A DNA stretch of 64,000 bases from Morinoia aosen (Eukaryota; Arthropoda; Malacostraca; Amphipoda; Talitridae). Shown one piece after another: positions 22,336 through 35,798 of the stretch (its first letter is position 1; each line of letters opens with the position of its first letter). Below the pieces are notes generated by a model. That model did not search any database. It was given only the letters and a program-made list of their open reading frames with translations, and was not told the DNA's origin. Where the stretch lies: positions 40,702,859 through 40,766,858 of the forward strand of contig CM059575.1 in NCBI GenBank assembly GCA_030386875.1, written 5' to 3'. The translations under genes and the position numbers were made by a program.

Positions 22336-24453
22336 TTTCTGTGCGCCCGGCGGACCTTTCTGTGAAAATCCGGTGAAAAAACCAAGACACACACGCGCAC
22401 AGATTCGAAGAAGAATGAACACCACTTACTCTAGCCCACGCGTGGCGTTCACCGAAGGAGTGTACCTTACTTTGATGTCGTCTATTTATAGGGGAGCAGG
22501 CAAACGCGTGGTCGGAGCGCACTCAAATTTGGCAGGCACATAAAACTCCTTCACGACATGAACCTAAGCTTTTTTCTTTTAGATCGTGCGAGAACTTTTC
22601 CTTCAATGGTGGTTCAAAGGTCGAAAATCGACCAAAATGAGTTGTTTTCAAACTCAAAAAATGACAACTTCCCAGGCACCTGCGATGCCCATCTCTCGAT
22701 ATGTTACGAACAAACGAACAAAATGTTCGACTTTATTTACGAATGCGATGTTTTCGAAAAGTTGATAAAAAGTCTACTTATGGTGCATCAAAGTTGAGTA
22801 ATTTTTTTTCCACATTTTCGTCAAAATTTTGACATATTTTTTTTGACAAACCACGAAAGTTGGCACGCTCAAACTTTGATAGGTGTTAGATTTCCAAAAG
22901 TTCTACGCGTCATAAAATCAAGGGCTCTCGAAACGATCAAGTTTAGACACAACTTTGGGTCGAAATTTTCTTCAAAATTTTCAAAAATTTTGTGTGAGTT
23001 GCGAGTTTGTCCTGAGTTTCGACGGCAATACCTGAGGATCTCAAACTTTGTGGTCTCGTTTAGAAAACTTTGTAGTATACCCAGCGAGTTGTACAGAGTG
23101 CCATCTATGAAAACTTGAACTGTGCGCAACTTTAAAGTTGAAGTAAACAAATGCGTTTTTTAAAGTCATTTTGGCCGCCAGTTGTGACGTTGTTTGATCG
23201 AGTTGGGACTTCAAAATGTGATACGTCCTAGTTTTAATCTTTTTCTCAAAGTTATCAAGTTTAGAGATCACGATGAGCGATGGTTTTGTCAAAAAATACT
23301 CTCAAACGAAACATAAAAAATCCCGAAAAAACGCCTAAACCATTTTTGACGAAAATGGGTGAGACCCACGAAAAACTTTATTTAACACTTTTTGATCGTT
23401 TTTTCTTCGTACATACCGAAAGAGTTTTGTTTGTCGAAATTCGACTTCGTTTGAGCGTGAGACATTATTTTTACTTTTCCAGGCTATTTATGACTTTCCT
23501 TCACCCATGAAGCCCACTTCCTCACCTTCGAGGGAGTTGAAAAACAGGTGAAAGGTGCGTCTTGATGAGATCTTTCGATTGATTCCTGTCTCAAAGTTCT
23601 AGGCCTTCAACTTTTTGTTTAAAGTTGAAAAAACATCGAACTTGAGGGTAAAATAGGGTCAAATGGCCCAAACTAGCGCAAAATTGGATACCGATCCCGC
23701 TCTAGTTGAAGTCTCCAGAATCGGAATTTTTTTCAATGACTAAATTTCGGGGCTGAAATGAAACTTTCTTGAGTTTACAGGTTTTATATGGATATCCATT
23801 ATTATGAACTTGGTGCTGTGATGTTTTCGAGTACGATAAAACATAATTAAATGATTTGTTGAAGTTCAATGTTTTTTCCTATTTTTGCCTATTTAAGGCG
23901 GTGTTGCGAATTTTTGGGAGTTTTGACTGTGTTGTTGGAGTTGATAGAAAGTTTTTGTGACTCGAAAGTCAACGTTGTAAGTGGCTTCTTTCGCCTTGAA
24001 ATTCTTAGAAATTTTAGTCATAACGCGGAATTCATTAATTTCAAAGATTTATATTGGTTTCACAGGAAATTTTATGGAGAGCAAATGGGTTTAAAATAGC
24101 ATTTACATTATGGTAGGATTATTTCACTTCCAAAAAGTTTTGGTATAGAAAAAAAAATTTTAGTTGGGCTTTCAATTTTCGTCTAAGTTGAGGAAATCGC
24201 GATGCAAGGCGATTTCCAGTTGCAATATCTCAATGAGGTTCAGAATTTGAGGCTCAAATCTTCTGCCGCTTGTAGAAGTTTTAATGTAAATGATGTTACA
24301 ACTACAAAGATGTTACAACTAATGTTAAAGTGTCCGCATCATCGTACTAAGTAAGTAAAGTGACTTCAATTATAACTGATTTTTTGAATGGATTTTTTAA
24401 CCCTCAAAAAATTGTCTTTCTAATGGATAGAAAATTATTTAAATGGTATACTT
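22336..24453. repeat. Array copy A (partial)
   Basis: The first copy of the ~5.7-kb unit. It starts at the same unit phase (GTTTCTGTGCGC) at which the last copy ends. It matches copy B from 25988 to about 28095 and then jumps directly to the unit junction at 24454, so about 2.1 kb of the unit is missing. The minus-strand TATA box and 70-nt intron-like stretch are present. Short frames such as 22322-22543 (+) and 22869-23150 (-) recur in other copies because DNA identity is high; I see no proof that they are genes. Confidence 0.8.
22360..22495 (-). promoter_or_regulatory. TATA box and 70-nt intron-like cassette, copy A
   Basis: Minus strand: CCCCTATAAATAG (22482-22494), then about 50 nt later a splice donor A|GTAAGT (intron start 22429), and after exactly 70 nt a pyrimidine-rich acceptor ending TTTTCACAG (intron end 22360). 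A transcript would run toward the left end of the insertion. Spacing is typical of an insect TATA promoter with a short first exon and minimal intron. Promoter activity is inferred. Confidence 0.45.
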
Positions 24454-26011
24454 GTGCGTAGCACCCGTTGAGCGGCGCAAGAAATCAGATTCAATTTTCT
24501 CAACCTTCAAATTTGACCGCGCGACGGCGCGTCCCATCATTAGTAACCCAATGAAGATGAACAGGTGGCGATGTATTTCTTATGAAATGAGAATTATCTT
24601 CCGTTTTGATGTGATATTGCGATGGTATTTTGATTTTGTAACGATCTTTATTTGATTGAGGATGAATGATTGTTTTGTTTTAGATTGAAGCAGGATTTGA
24701 TGATTTAAGGGCTCTGCGTGAATAACTGAGACGCCATCTGATGTATGTAAATTTAACGGTCATTGGTTTCATCTATTCGTGGACACAAATATAATCAGTA
24801 TTGGGTTTTTTGGGGTTCATTTGAGGAATCATTTATAGTAATTGGATGTGTCATGAATTTTGTGACTATTTTGCGTTCTCTGTTGAAGGTTTTAAATGAA
24901 TTTTCAGAACGAAAGGATTTTTCTCTCATACGAAGGTGAGTGATCTATTTTGATATGAGAAGTGGCAATTTATGTGAGTTACGGGAAGCCTAATTTTCGT
25001 GCGTCTGGCTTTGGCGGAATTTTAAATAGCTTTGGTAGAATTTTATTTTTTAAACCGCATGTATAAGTAAAATTGTGAGTGAGGCTCATGTTATTGAAAT
25101 TGGTTATAGGTAAGATTTAATATATTCTGGGCGAATGAACGATCATATTGATAGGGTTTTAAGCATGTTCGACCTCAGGTGAATTCGGGATTTAATATTA
25201 AAATTTCATTCTGTCACGGCTCTGTTTAGAATATTGTTAAGAAACTTACAGTCGCGCTTCATATTAGGGATTTATTTGATTTTAAGTTTGTATTGAGGTG
25301 AAGGTTTTCCATTTAGAGTAGGATAGGTTAAATTACGTTGGGTAAATTGATCAGAAACAAGAGATGGACGGTAAGTTAGACGGAAGAAAATAAGAGTGGT
25401 CAGAAATGAAACGAAAAAGAAGGATACATTATGTTATAAAGTCAGGTGAGGATAAAATAGGTAAAGTTAGGTTAGATTAGACTAGGTTGGGTTAGATGAG
25501 TTTAGGTTGGGTTCAAATGGTTATTTTAGGTTGGTTTAGGTTCGGGAGTGATTGGTAAACTGATTCGTTGAATTGTGATTGTGGTAGTCATTTGATAAGA
25601 GTAGTTTCCATCTGATTGATTTGGTAAGGATGTGTTATTCAAAAATAGAGGTTGGTTAAATGATTTTTGCCCGGCAAATATGTGGTTTATGTAAATTTTA
25701 TACTTTGTATTTGTAAATGATATCGGAAAATGAATTGATGTTGGTGTTTGAAAGTTTAACATAGAAATTGAAGTGAAAGACAATGCACATGTCGGTTCGT
25801 GAATTGAGACGATGGTGTATCTAATTGTGTTGGCCAATTGTGGTTATTTTTTGAAGTGTGCCCTACATGTGTATGTGTATATGTGTGTCTGTGTGTGGGA
25901 GTGTGTGTGTAAGAGTGTGAAGGTTTGGGGTGTAGAGGTGTGCGTGTCTTTGTGTGTGTGTGTGTGGTCCGCCCCGGTCTATGCTGGTTTCTGTGCGCAC
26001 GGCGGACCTTT

Positions 26012-26146
26012 CTGCGAAAATCCGGTGAAAAAACCAAGACACATACGCGCACAGATTCGAAGAAGAATGAACACCACTTACCCTAGCCGCCGCGTGGCGT
26101 TCACCGAAGGAGTGTACCTTACTTTGATGTCGTCGATTTATAGGGG
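26012..26146 (-). promoter_or_regulatory. TATA box and 70-nt intron-like cassette, copy B
   Basis: Minus strand: CCCCTATAAATC (TATA, about 26135-26146), donor G|GTAAGT starting at 26081, acceptor ATTTTCGCAG ending at 26012; the intron-like length is exactly 70 nt. The first TATA-flank base differs from copies A, C and D (ATC instead of ATAG). Confidence 0.45.
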
Positions 26147-28988
26147 AGCAGGCAAACGCGTGGTCGGAGCGCGCTCAAATTTGGCAGGCACATAAAACTC
26201 CCTCTCGACATGAACTTAAGCTTTTTTCTTTTAGATCGTGCGAGAACTTTTCTTTCAATGGCGGTTCAAAGGTCGAAAATCGACCAAAATAGGTTGTTTT
26301 CAAACTCGAAAAATGTCAACTTCCCCGGCACCTGCGATGCCCATCTCTCGATATGTCACGGACAAAATGTTTGACTTTATTTCCGGATGCGATGTTTTTG
26401 AAAAGTTTATAAAAAGTCCACTTATGGCGCGTCAAAGTTGAGTAATTTTTTCCCCTATTTTGGTCAAAATTTTGACATTTTTTTTGGACAAACCACGAAA
26501 GTTGGCACGCTCAAACTTCGGTAGGTGTTAGATTTTCAAAAGTTCTACGCGTCATAAAATCAAGGGCTCTCGAAACGATCAAGTTTCGACACAACTTTGG
26601 GTCGAAATTTCCTTCAAAGTTTTCGAAAATTTTGTGTGAGTTGCGAGTTTGTCCTGAGTTTCGACGGCAATACCTGAGGATCTCAAACTTTGTGGTCTCG
26701 TTTAGAAAGCTTTGTAGTATACCCAGCGAGTTGTACAGAGTGCCATCTATGAAAACTTGAACTGTGCGCAACTTTAAAGTTGAAGTAAAGTAATGCGTTT
26801 TTTAAAGGTCATTTTTGGCCGCCAGTTGTGACGTTGTTTGATCGAGTTGGGACTTCAAAATTTGATACGTTCTAGTTTCAATCTTTTTCTCAAAGTTATC
26901 AAGTTTAGAGATCACGATGAGCGATGGTTTTCTCAAAAAATACTCTCAAACGAAACATAAAAAATTTCGAAAAAACGCCTAAACCATTTTTGACGAAAAT
27001 GGGTGCGACCCACGAAAAACTTTATATAACACTTTTTGATCGTTTTTTCCTCGTACATACCAAAAGAGTTTTGTTTGTCGAAATTCGGCTTCGTTTGAGC
27101 GTGAGAGAATTTTCACTTCTAAAGGCTATTTTTGACTTTCCTTCGCCCTTGAAGCCCACTTCATCACCTTCGAAGGACTTGAAAAGCACTTAAAAGATGC
27201 GTCTCGATAAGATCTTTCGATTGATACCTGTCTCAAAGTTCTAGGCCTTCAACTTTTTGTTTAAAGTTGAAAAGACATCCAACTTGAGGGTAAAATAGGG
27301 TCAAATGGCCCAAACTAGCGCAAAAATCGGATACCGATCCCGCTCTAGTTGAAGTCTCCAGAATCGGAATTTTTTTCAATGACTAAATTTCGTGGCTGAA
27401 ATGAAACTTTCTTGAGTTTAAAGATTTTATATGGATGTTCATTATCATGAACTAGGTGCTGTGATGTTTTCGATTGCGAAACAATATATTTCAATGAATT
27501 GTTCAAGTTGAAAGTTTTTTCCAATTTTTTCCTATTTGAGGCGTTGTTGCGAATTTGTGAGGGGTATACTGCGTTCTTAGAGTTCATAAAAATTTATTGT
27601 GACTCGGAAGTCAACGTTTTAAGTGGCTTCTTTCACCTTGAAATTCTTTTAACTTTTTTACATGACGCGTAATTCATCAATTTCTATGGTTGATATTGGT
27701 TTCACAGGAAATTTTATGGAGAACAAATGTGTTTAAAATAGGCGATTTACCTTATGGTAGTATTGTTTTACTTCCAACAAGCTTTGGTAGGGAAAAATAT
27801 TTTGGTTCTGCGATGAAATTTTGCCCAAGTCGAGAAAGTAGCGATGCTTGGCCATTTCGAATTGCAATATCTCAATGAGGTTCACAATTTGAGGCTCAAA
27901 TCTTCTACTGCTTCTAGAAGTTGTAATGTAAAAGATGTTCACAAAGTTTCACCTACTGGTAAGGCCAAAAGTGCCACCATCATGGTACTCATTAAGTTCG
28001 ATGGGGTAGAATATTCCTAGTGATTTTTGGAATGGATTTGTTAACCCTCAAAAAAATTATCTTCCGAATTCATAGAAAATTTATTCAATTGTATACTCGT
28101 TGATGAAATTTCATACATAGGAGAATACATGCTTCTCTCACACTGGAGTAATTTTGCACAGTGAACTCATACATCATGTTTTCATGAAAAGATATACAAA
28201 AACCACCCATAAGTTGTTAGAAGTGAAAAGTTTGACCTTTCTTCAATGAAACGAAACTTGTAAAGAAGTTTTTAATATTGCCTAATGAAGATTAACATGA
28301 TACGCAAATTTCAAAGGATGCAAACTCGCCAAATTTCCTAAAAGAAAGAGAAATTATTCATTTCTTAGGTTTATTACTTTAAACTGTAGTGGGTATTCGA
28401 TGGTCGAATTACTCCTCAAAGACGCGGACTGCCGTGGCCCTTATGCCTTGGATACGAAGCAAGATGGATACCTAAAAGTTATTATTTGTTTATATAACTC
28501 GTTTCTATTAATGTATAACTCATTTATGTATGTCAAGCTTCGTTGTTACTTGAATCTTTGCCTTATATGCCTAAATATTGAGTGAAGTAGGAACAGCATT
28601 TTTTACTTGGGTTACCCCTCGAAGCTTTGCATTAGCTTTGTATATGTTCAGTAATTTTGATGTGTACCTTGAAAGTTTTTTGTACTGAGTTGAATTAAAT
28701 GATGCAGACTTGTGAAGGCTTCTATATGAAGGTGATTTATGGAGGAGAATTAGTGGTAACGGAAGGAAAAAGATATGTTCATGAATCATGAAAGACCTCT
28801 TTTTGAGGAATTAAGATCTGATATATCTCTCATTCGAACCTAGATAATGATGCTAAGTCCTTTGGGCGGTGTAAACCAGTCAAGCTAGTAAATTTGATGG
28901 GAGGATCGATTTAATGTTTTTCTGGAAGTAAATTGAACATTGAAGGGTTGAAATCACGAACATGAATTTATTTAGAAATTCGAGAAAT

Positions 28989-29173
28989 TTGAGTATAGCT
29001 ACCTGTGGGCCCGAATAAGTTCAGCGACATCTAGGGCATCCTACCATCACGTTATTCTAGGGTGTACAAAAAAGTTTACCCTAGTTCACTTAACCTAGTT
29101 TCGCATTAGACTGATCATTGAGATAATTAACTCGATATTTTATGCTGTATTTTACAATAAAGGTCAAGTCGGC
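28989..29173 (+). mobile_element. ~185-bp short element inserted in array copy B
   Basis: Begins TTGAGTATAGCTACC and ends AGGTCAAGTCGGC, flanked by AAT on both sides. Copy C has the empty site (GAGAAATCGCTC at about 34741-34752), which proves this is an insertion. A ~90% identical copy lies inverted at 60848-61026. No terminal inverted repeats, poly-A tail or pol III boxes are obvious, so the class is unknown. Confidence 0.8.
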
Positions 29174-30190
29174 AATCGCTCATTCCACTTAGTTCGATGC
29201 GAAATTTGCATGAACTTTAATGAGAACTCACTTGATGTATGTCAAGCTTCGTTGTTATATCATAGTTTGCTGTAAAGATTTCGATATTGAGAAATTGCAT
29301 AACAGGATTTTTGAGTTCAGTTACCCCTCAAAGCTCTGCTCCAGCAGCGCATATCTTCAGTTACTTGAAGATACACTATGAAAGTTGCCGGATAGAAAAG
29401 CTTATTTTCAAATTCAACGAGTAACTGCTGCCTCTTAGTTCCGTGTCGAAAGTTGCATTAAACTTGCGTCCTTATGTTGAGACGCGATTGCTGATGCATT
29501 GGTGAAGTCGGTGGGCAATTGAGTGTGGTCTTAATTAGGCATATCATTATTTGCATTGGAGGTAGATGTTCGTCAATTTGGTACAATGTAGATATTTATG
29601 AGGTTTGTTTATGCTGACATTTTAAGAACGGACCCATCGATACATTGGGGGGAATGAGTTATTTTTGAAAATTACATGCACGTTTAAATGGACGATTAAG
29701 GGTACTTCTAAATTACCTGGAGAATTGATTTTGGTCTCAAATGAAGCGCAATCAAAAGCAAGGTGGGAATGTTGGTGAGGAAATTATTTTTATTCATAAT
29801 TGGTTGATAAATGGGGAAATGAGTTTGTGAAATGTTTTTGCCGTTATTTCGTCATTGGAACGTGTTTTTAACCGTTTGTTGAGTAATTTCGGCCATTTCG
29901 ATCTGTGTGATGATCACGGATTTGGAAAATTAAGGGAAAAGTTCGATAAAAGTGTATGGATATGAAAATGTAATTATCAATGCAAAATGGGATGCATATG
30001 AGAATTGCTGCAAATGGAAATGTCAGTACCGTGCGGACAGGTATTTTTGAGGCTGTTAGTGAAGTGTAGGGGGTAAGTACGGTGAAAATGGGTAAAAATG
30101 AGACAGAAATGGATTTTTTTAAAGTTTGAAAATGTTTCTAAGGTAAATGCAGTGCCCCTCGTGTATGAATAATATAAGAGCTGCAATTAT

Positions 30191-30226
30191 GCCGCTCAAC
30201 GAGGTGCGTAGCACCCGTTGAGCGGC
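30191..30226. repeat. Unit-junction hairpin B/C (36 nt)
   Basis: Arms GCCGCTCAACG and CGTTGAGCGGC pair over 11 bp, then one A opposes a C position, then GGTGC pairs with GCACC around a GTA loop. The half-site at 24454-24475 (copy A/B junction) keeps only the right arm. Confidence 0.9.
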
Positions 30227-33200
30227 GCAAGATATCAGATTTAATTTTCTCAACCTTCGAATTTGACCGCGTGACGGCGCGTCCCATCATTAGTAACCCA
30301 ATGAAGATGAACAGGTGGCGATGTATTTTTTATGAAATGAGAATTATCTTCCGTTTTGATGTGATATTGCGATGGTATTTTGATTTTGTGACGATCTTTA
30401 TTTGATTGAGGATGAATGATTGTTTTGTTTTAGATTGAAGCAGGATTTGATGATTTAAGGGCTCTGCGTGAAGAACTGAGACGCCATCTGATGTATGTAA
30501 ATTTAACGGTCATTGGATTCATTTATTCGTGGACACAAATATATTCAATATTGTTTTTTTTGGGGGTTCATTTGAGGAATTATTTATAGTAATTGGATGT
30601 GTCATGAATTTTGTGACTATTTTGCGTTTTCTGTTGAAGGTTTTAAATGAATTTTCAGAACGAAAGGATATTTCTCTCATATGCAAGTGAGTAATCTATT
30701 TTGATATGAGAAGTGGCAATTTGTGTGAGTTACGGGAAGCCTAATTTTCGTGGGTCTGGCTTTGGCGGAATTTTAAATAGCTTTGGTAGAATTTCTTTTT
30801 TTTAAACCGCATGTATAAGTAAAATTGTAAATGAGCACATGTTATTGAAATTGGTTATAGGTAAGATTTAATGTATTCTGGGCGAATGAAAGATCATATT
30901 GATAAGGTTTTAAGCATGTTCGACCTTAGGTGAATTCGGGATTTAATATTAAAATTTCATTCTGTCACGACTCTGTTTAGAATATTGTTAAGAAACTCAC
31001 AGTCGCGCTTCATATTAGGGATTTATGTAATTTTAAGTTTGTATTTAGGTGAAGGTTTTCCATTTGGAGTAGGATAGGTTAAATTACGTTGGGTAAATTT
31101 ATCAGAAACAAGAGATGGACGGTAAGTTAGACGGAAGAAAATAAGAGTGGTGAGAAATGAAACGAAAAAGTAGGATACATTATGTTTCAAAGTCAGGTGA
31201 GGATAAAATAGGTCAAGTTAGGTTAGATTAGACTTGGTTGGGTTTGATGAGTTAAGGTTGGGTTCAAATGGTTATTTTAGGTTGGTTTAGGTTCGGGAGT
31301 GATTGGTAAACTGATTCGTTGAATTGTGATTGTTGTAGTCATTTGATAAGAGAAGTTTCTATCTGATTGATTTGGTAAGGATGTGTTATTCATAAATAGA
31401 GGTTGGTTAAATGATTTTTGCCCTGTAAATATGTGGTTAGGTAAATTTTATACTTGGTATTTGTTAATGATATCGGAAAATGAATTGATGGTGGTGTTTG
31501 AAAGTTTAACATAGAAATTGAAATGAAAGACAATGCACATGTCGGTTTGTGAATTGAGACGATGGTGTATCTAATTGTGCTGGTCAATTGTGTTTATTTT
31601 TTAAAGTGTGCCCTACATGTGTATGTGTATATGTGTGTCTGTGTGTGGGAGTGTGTGTGAAAGAGTGTGAAGGTTTGGGGTGTAGAGGTGTGCGTGTCTT
31701 TGTGTGTGTGTGTGCGGTCCGCCCCGGTCTACGCTGGTTTCTGTGCGCACGGCGGACCTTTCTGCAAAAATCCGATGAAAAAACCATGACACATACGCGC
31801 ACAGATTCGAAGAAGAATGAACACCACATACCCTAGCCGCCGCGTGGCGTTCACCGAAGGAGTGTACCTTACTTTAATGTCGTCTATTTATAGGGGAGCA
31901 GGCAAACGCGTGGTCGCAGCGCGCTCAAATTTGGCAGGCACATAAAACTTCCTCTCGACATGAACCTAAGCTTTTTTTTTTTAGATCGTGCGAGAACTTT
32001 TCCTTCAATGGCGGTTCAAAGGTCGAAAATTGACCAAAATGGGTTGTTTTCAAACTCGAAAAATGACAACTTCCCAGGCACCTGCGATGCCCATCTCTCG
32101 ATATGTCACGGACAAAATGTTCGACTTTATTTCCGGATGCGGTGTTTTTGAAAAGTTTATGAAAAGTCCACTTACGGCGCGTCAAAGTTGAGAATTTTTT
32201 TCCCCATTTTGGTCAAAATTTTGACATTTTTTCTTGGACAAACCACGAAAATTGGCACGCTCAAACTTTGGTAGGTGTTAGATTTCCAAAAGTTCTACGC
32301 GTCATAAAATCAAGGGCTCTCGAAACGATCAAGTTTCGACACAACTTTGGGTGGAAATTTCCTTCAAAATTTTCGAAAATTTTGTGTGAGGTTTGAGTTT
32401 GTATTGAGTTTCGACGGCAATACCTGGGGGTCTCAAACCTTGGTGTCTTCTTCCAAAAGCTTTTTAGTATACCCAGCGAATATTACAGAGCGCCAGCTAT
32501 GAAAACTTGAACTGTGCGCAACTTTAAAGTTGAAGTAAAAAACTGCGTTTTTTCGAAGGTCGTTTTTGGCCGCCAGTTGTGACGTTGTTTGATCGAGTTG
32601 GGACTTCAAAATTTGATACGTTCTAGTTTCAATCTTTTTCTCAAAGTTATAAAGTTTAGAGATCACGATGAGTGATGGTTTTCTCAAAAAGTTCTCTCAA
32701 ACGAAACCTAAAAAATCCCGAAAAAACGCCTAAACAATTTTTGACGAAAATGGGTGCGACCCACGAAAAACTTCATCTAAACTTTTTGATCGTTTTTTCT
32801 TCGTACATACCAAAAGAGTTTTGTTTGTCGAAATTCGGCTTCGTTTGAGCGTGAGACATTATTTTCACTTTTCCATGCTATTTTTGACTTTCCTACACCC
32901 CTGAAGCCCACTTCCTCACCTTCGAGTGAGTTGAAAAACACTTGAAATATGCGTCTTGAGGAGATCTTTCGATTGATACCTGTCTCAAACTTCTAGTCCT
33001 TCAAATTTTTGTTTAAAGTTGAAAAAAACATCCAACTTGAGGGTAAAATAGGGTCAAATGGCCTGATATACCACAAAAATTGGATACCGATCCCACTCGA
33101 GTTGAAGTCTCCGGAATCAGAATTTTTTGTGAAAAACCAAATTTCAGGCTGAAATGAAACTTTTTCGAGTTTGAAGGTTATATATGGATGTGGATCATCA

Positions 33201-35775
33201 TGAACTTGGTGTTGTGATGTTTTCGAGTGCGAAAAAATATATTTTAACGAATTGTTCAAGTTGAAAGTTTTTCCTGATTTTTTTCCATGCGAGGCGATTT
33301 TGCGTATTTTTTAGAGTTGTACTGTGTTGTTAGAGTTGATATAAATTTATTAGGACTCGCAAGTCAACTTTCTAAGTGGCTTATTTCACCTTGAAATTCC
33401 TATTACTTTTTTACATGACGCGTAATTCATTAATTTCAAGTGTTTATATTCGTTTCACAGGAAATTGTCTAGAGAACAAATGTGTTTAAAATAGGTGATT
33501 TACCTTATGGTAGTATTCTTTTACTTCCAACAAGTTTTAGTAAAGAAAAAAAATTTTGGTTCGGCTTTTGATTTTCGCTCAAGTCGACCAAATTGGGATC
33601 CATTTCGATTTCTAATTGCAATATCTCAATGAGGTACAGAATTTGAGGCTCAAATCTTCTGCTGCTTGTAAAAGTTGTAATGTAAAAGATGTTCACAAAG
33701 TTTCACCTACTGGTATGGCCTAAAGTGTCCCCATAATCGTAATACGTAAGTCAATTGACGTCAAATAGAACTGATTTTTGTAATGGATTTGTTAACCCTC
33801 GAAAAAATTGTCTTTCGAATTGGTAGAAAATTAATTAAATGGTATACTCGTTGATTCAATTTCACAGTTAGGAGAATACATGCTTCTGTCACACTGCAGT
33901 CATTCCGCACAGTCAACTGTTACATCAGTTTTTCATGAAAAGAGATACAAAATCAACCCATAAGTTGTTGAAAGTGAAAAGTGTCAGCTTTCTTCGATGA
34001 AGCGAAACTTCACAAGAAGTTTTTCACATTGTCTAATGAAGATGAACTTCATACGCATATTGACAAGGATTAAAACTCGCCAAATTTCCTCATAGAAACA
34101 GAAATTATTAATTTCCTAGATTTATTACTTTCAACTGTAGTCGCTGTTCGATGGTCGAATTGCTCCTGAAAGACGCGGCCTGCCGTGTGGCCTTGATGAA
34201 ATGGATAACAAGCAAGATGGATACTAAAGAGTTATTATTTGTTCATATAACTCCTTTCTATTCATGTATAACTCATTTATGTACGTCAGGCTTCGTTGTT
34301 ACTTGAATCTTTGCCTTGTATACTTAGATATTGAGTGAAGTAAAAACAACATTTATTACTTGAGTTACCCCTCGAAGCTCTGCTCTAGCTATGAATATGT
34401 TCGGTTATTTTGAGATACACTCTGTGTAACTTTTCAGGAGAAACGTGTATAAAATAACGACAAATTTGTTTAGGCTTCTTTATGTAGGTGAGTTATTGAC
34501 AAATTTTTGTGGTAACACACGGATAAAGAATCCGCTTATGAATCATGAAATACCCTGTTTTGAGGATTTAAGATTTTAAATATCTCGCCTTCGAACATAG
34601 ATAATGATGCAAAGTTCTTTGGGCGGTGTAAACCAGTCCAGCTAATGTATTTGATGGGAGGATTGATTTAATGATGTTTTTCTGGAGGTCAATTGAACTT
34701 TATGGGTTGAAATCGCGAACATGAATTCATTTAGAAATTCGAGAAATCGCTCATTTCACTTATTTCAATGCCGAAATTTGCATGAAACTGTAATGAGAAC
34801 TGACTTTATGTATGTTGAGCTTCGTTGTTACTTTAATGTTTGCTTTAAGAATTTCAATATTGAGCAAATGCATAACAGCATTTTTTACTTCAGTTACCCC
34901 TCAAAGCTCTGCTTCAGCAGCGCATATCTTCAGGTTTTTGAAGATACACCATGAAAGTTCCCCGAAAGCGAAGTTAATGTTCAAATTAAGTGAGTAACTA
35001 ATGTCTCTTAGTTCCGTGTCAAAATTTGCATGAAACCTGCGTCCTTATGTTGAGATGCGATTGCTGATGCATTGGTGAACTCGGTGGGCAATTGAGTGTA
35101 GTTTTAATTAGGCATATCATTATTTGCATTTGAGGTAGATGTTCGTCATTTTGTACAATGTACAAATTTATGAGGTTTGTTTATTCTGACATTTTGGAAG
35201 GGACCTATCGCTATATTGGGGAAAATGAGTTATTTTCGAAAATTCCATACACGTTTAAATGGACGATTAAGGGTAGTTCTAAATTACCCAGATAATTGAT
35301 TTTGGGCTCAAATGAAGCGGAATCGAAAGCAAGGTGTGAATGTTGGTGAGGAAATTATTTTCATTCATAATTGCTTGATATATGGGGAAATGAGTTTTGT
35401 AAAATGTTTTCGCCGTTATTTCGTCGTTGGAACGTGTTTTGAAGCGTTTTTGGAGTAATTTTGGACATTTCGATCTGTGTAATGATCACGGATTTGGAAA
35501 ATTAGGGGAAAAAATCGATAAAAGTGTACGGATATTAAAATGTTATTATCAATGCAAAATGGGATGCATATGAGAATTGCTGCAAATGAAAATGTCATTA
35601 CCATGCGGACAGGTATTTTTGAGGCCGTTAGTGAAATGTACGGGGTAAGTACGGTGAAAATGGGTAAAAATGAGGCAGAAATGGCATTTTTGAGAGTTTG
35701 AAAGTGTTGCTAAGGTAAATGCAGTGCCACTCGAGTATGACTAATATAAAAGCTGCAATTATGCCGCTCTGAGAG
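30204..35775. repeat. Array copy C (5,572 bp)
   Basis: Same order as copy B: TTAGGTT-like tract (about 31205-31300), TG-rich tract (31612-31716), inverted GGTCCGCC/GGCGGACC-like pair, minus-strand cassette (31762-31896), CGAAA-rich 2 kb and an AT-rich end. It lacks the 185-bp insertion and so shows its empty site. Identity with B is high in the first 2.5 kb and lower toward the end. No supported gene. Confidence 0.85.
31762..31896 (-). promoter_or_regulatory. TATA box and 70-nt intron-like cassette, copy C
   Basis: Minus strand: CCCCTATAAATAG (31884-31896), donor G|GTATGT starting at 31831 (a change that keeps a valid donor), acceptor ATTTTTGCAG ending at 31762. The intron-like length is again exactly 70 nt. 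Confidence 0.45.
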
Positions 35776-35798
35776 GTGCGTAGCACCCGTAGAGCGGC
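35763..35798. repeat. Unit-junction hairpin C/D with a compensating base pair
   Basis: Outer arms GCCGCTCT and AGAGCGGC pair perfectly over 8 bp. Compared with 30191-30226, the A:T pair at stem position 8 has become T:A, changing both sides. The inner GGTGC/GCACC pairing around GTA is intact; the bases between are mismatched. Confidence 0.9.

Larger units (their letters stand above)
24454..30203. repeat. Array copy B (5,750 bp)
   Basis: A near-complete unit from the junction GTGCGTA (24454) to the next (30204). Order: AT-rich 1.4 kb ending in TTAGGTT-like repeats (about 25455-25550), a TG-rich tract (25860-25966), an inverted GGTCCGCC/GGCGGACC pair (about 25966-26008), the minus-strand cassette (26012-26146), ~2 kb rich in CGAAA and CTCAAACTTT words, and ~2 kb of AT-rich DNA. 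It also carries a ~185-bp insertion (28989-29173) that copy C lacks. No convincing gene; the 103-residue minus frame at 25526-25837 decays in other copies. Confidence 0.85.

Noticed and set aside
22322-22543. A 73-residue frame (PFCENPVKKPRH, FTEGVYLTLMSSIYRGAGKR) recurring in copies A, B and D as a possible small gene
   Set aside because: It recurs because the DNA of the copies is ~95% identical. Copy C breaks the frame, and the frame runs antisense across the better-supported TATA/intron cassette.
25860-25966. Thr/His-rich frames such as HTHTHT in several array copies
   Set aside because: Simple translations of the TG/CA repeat.
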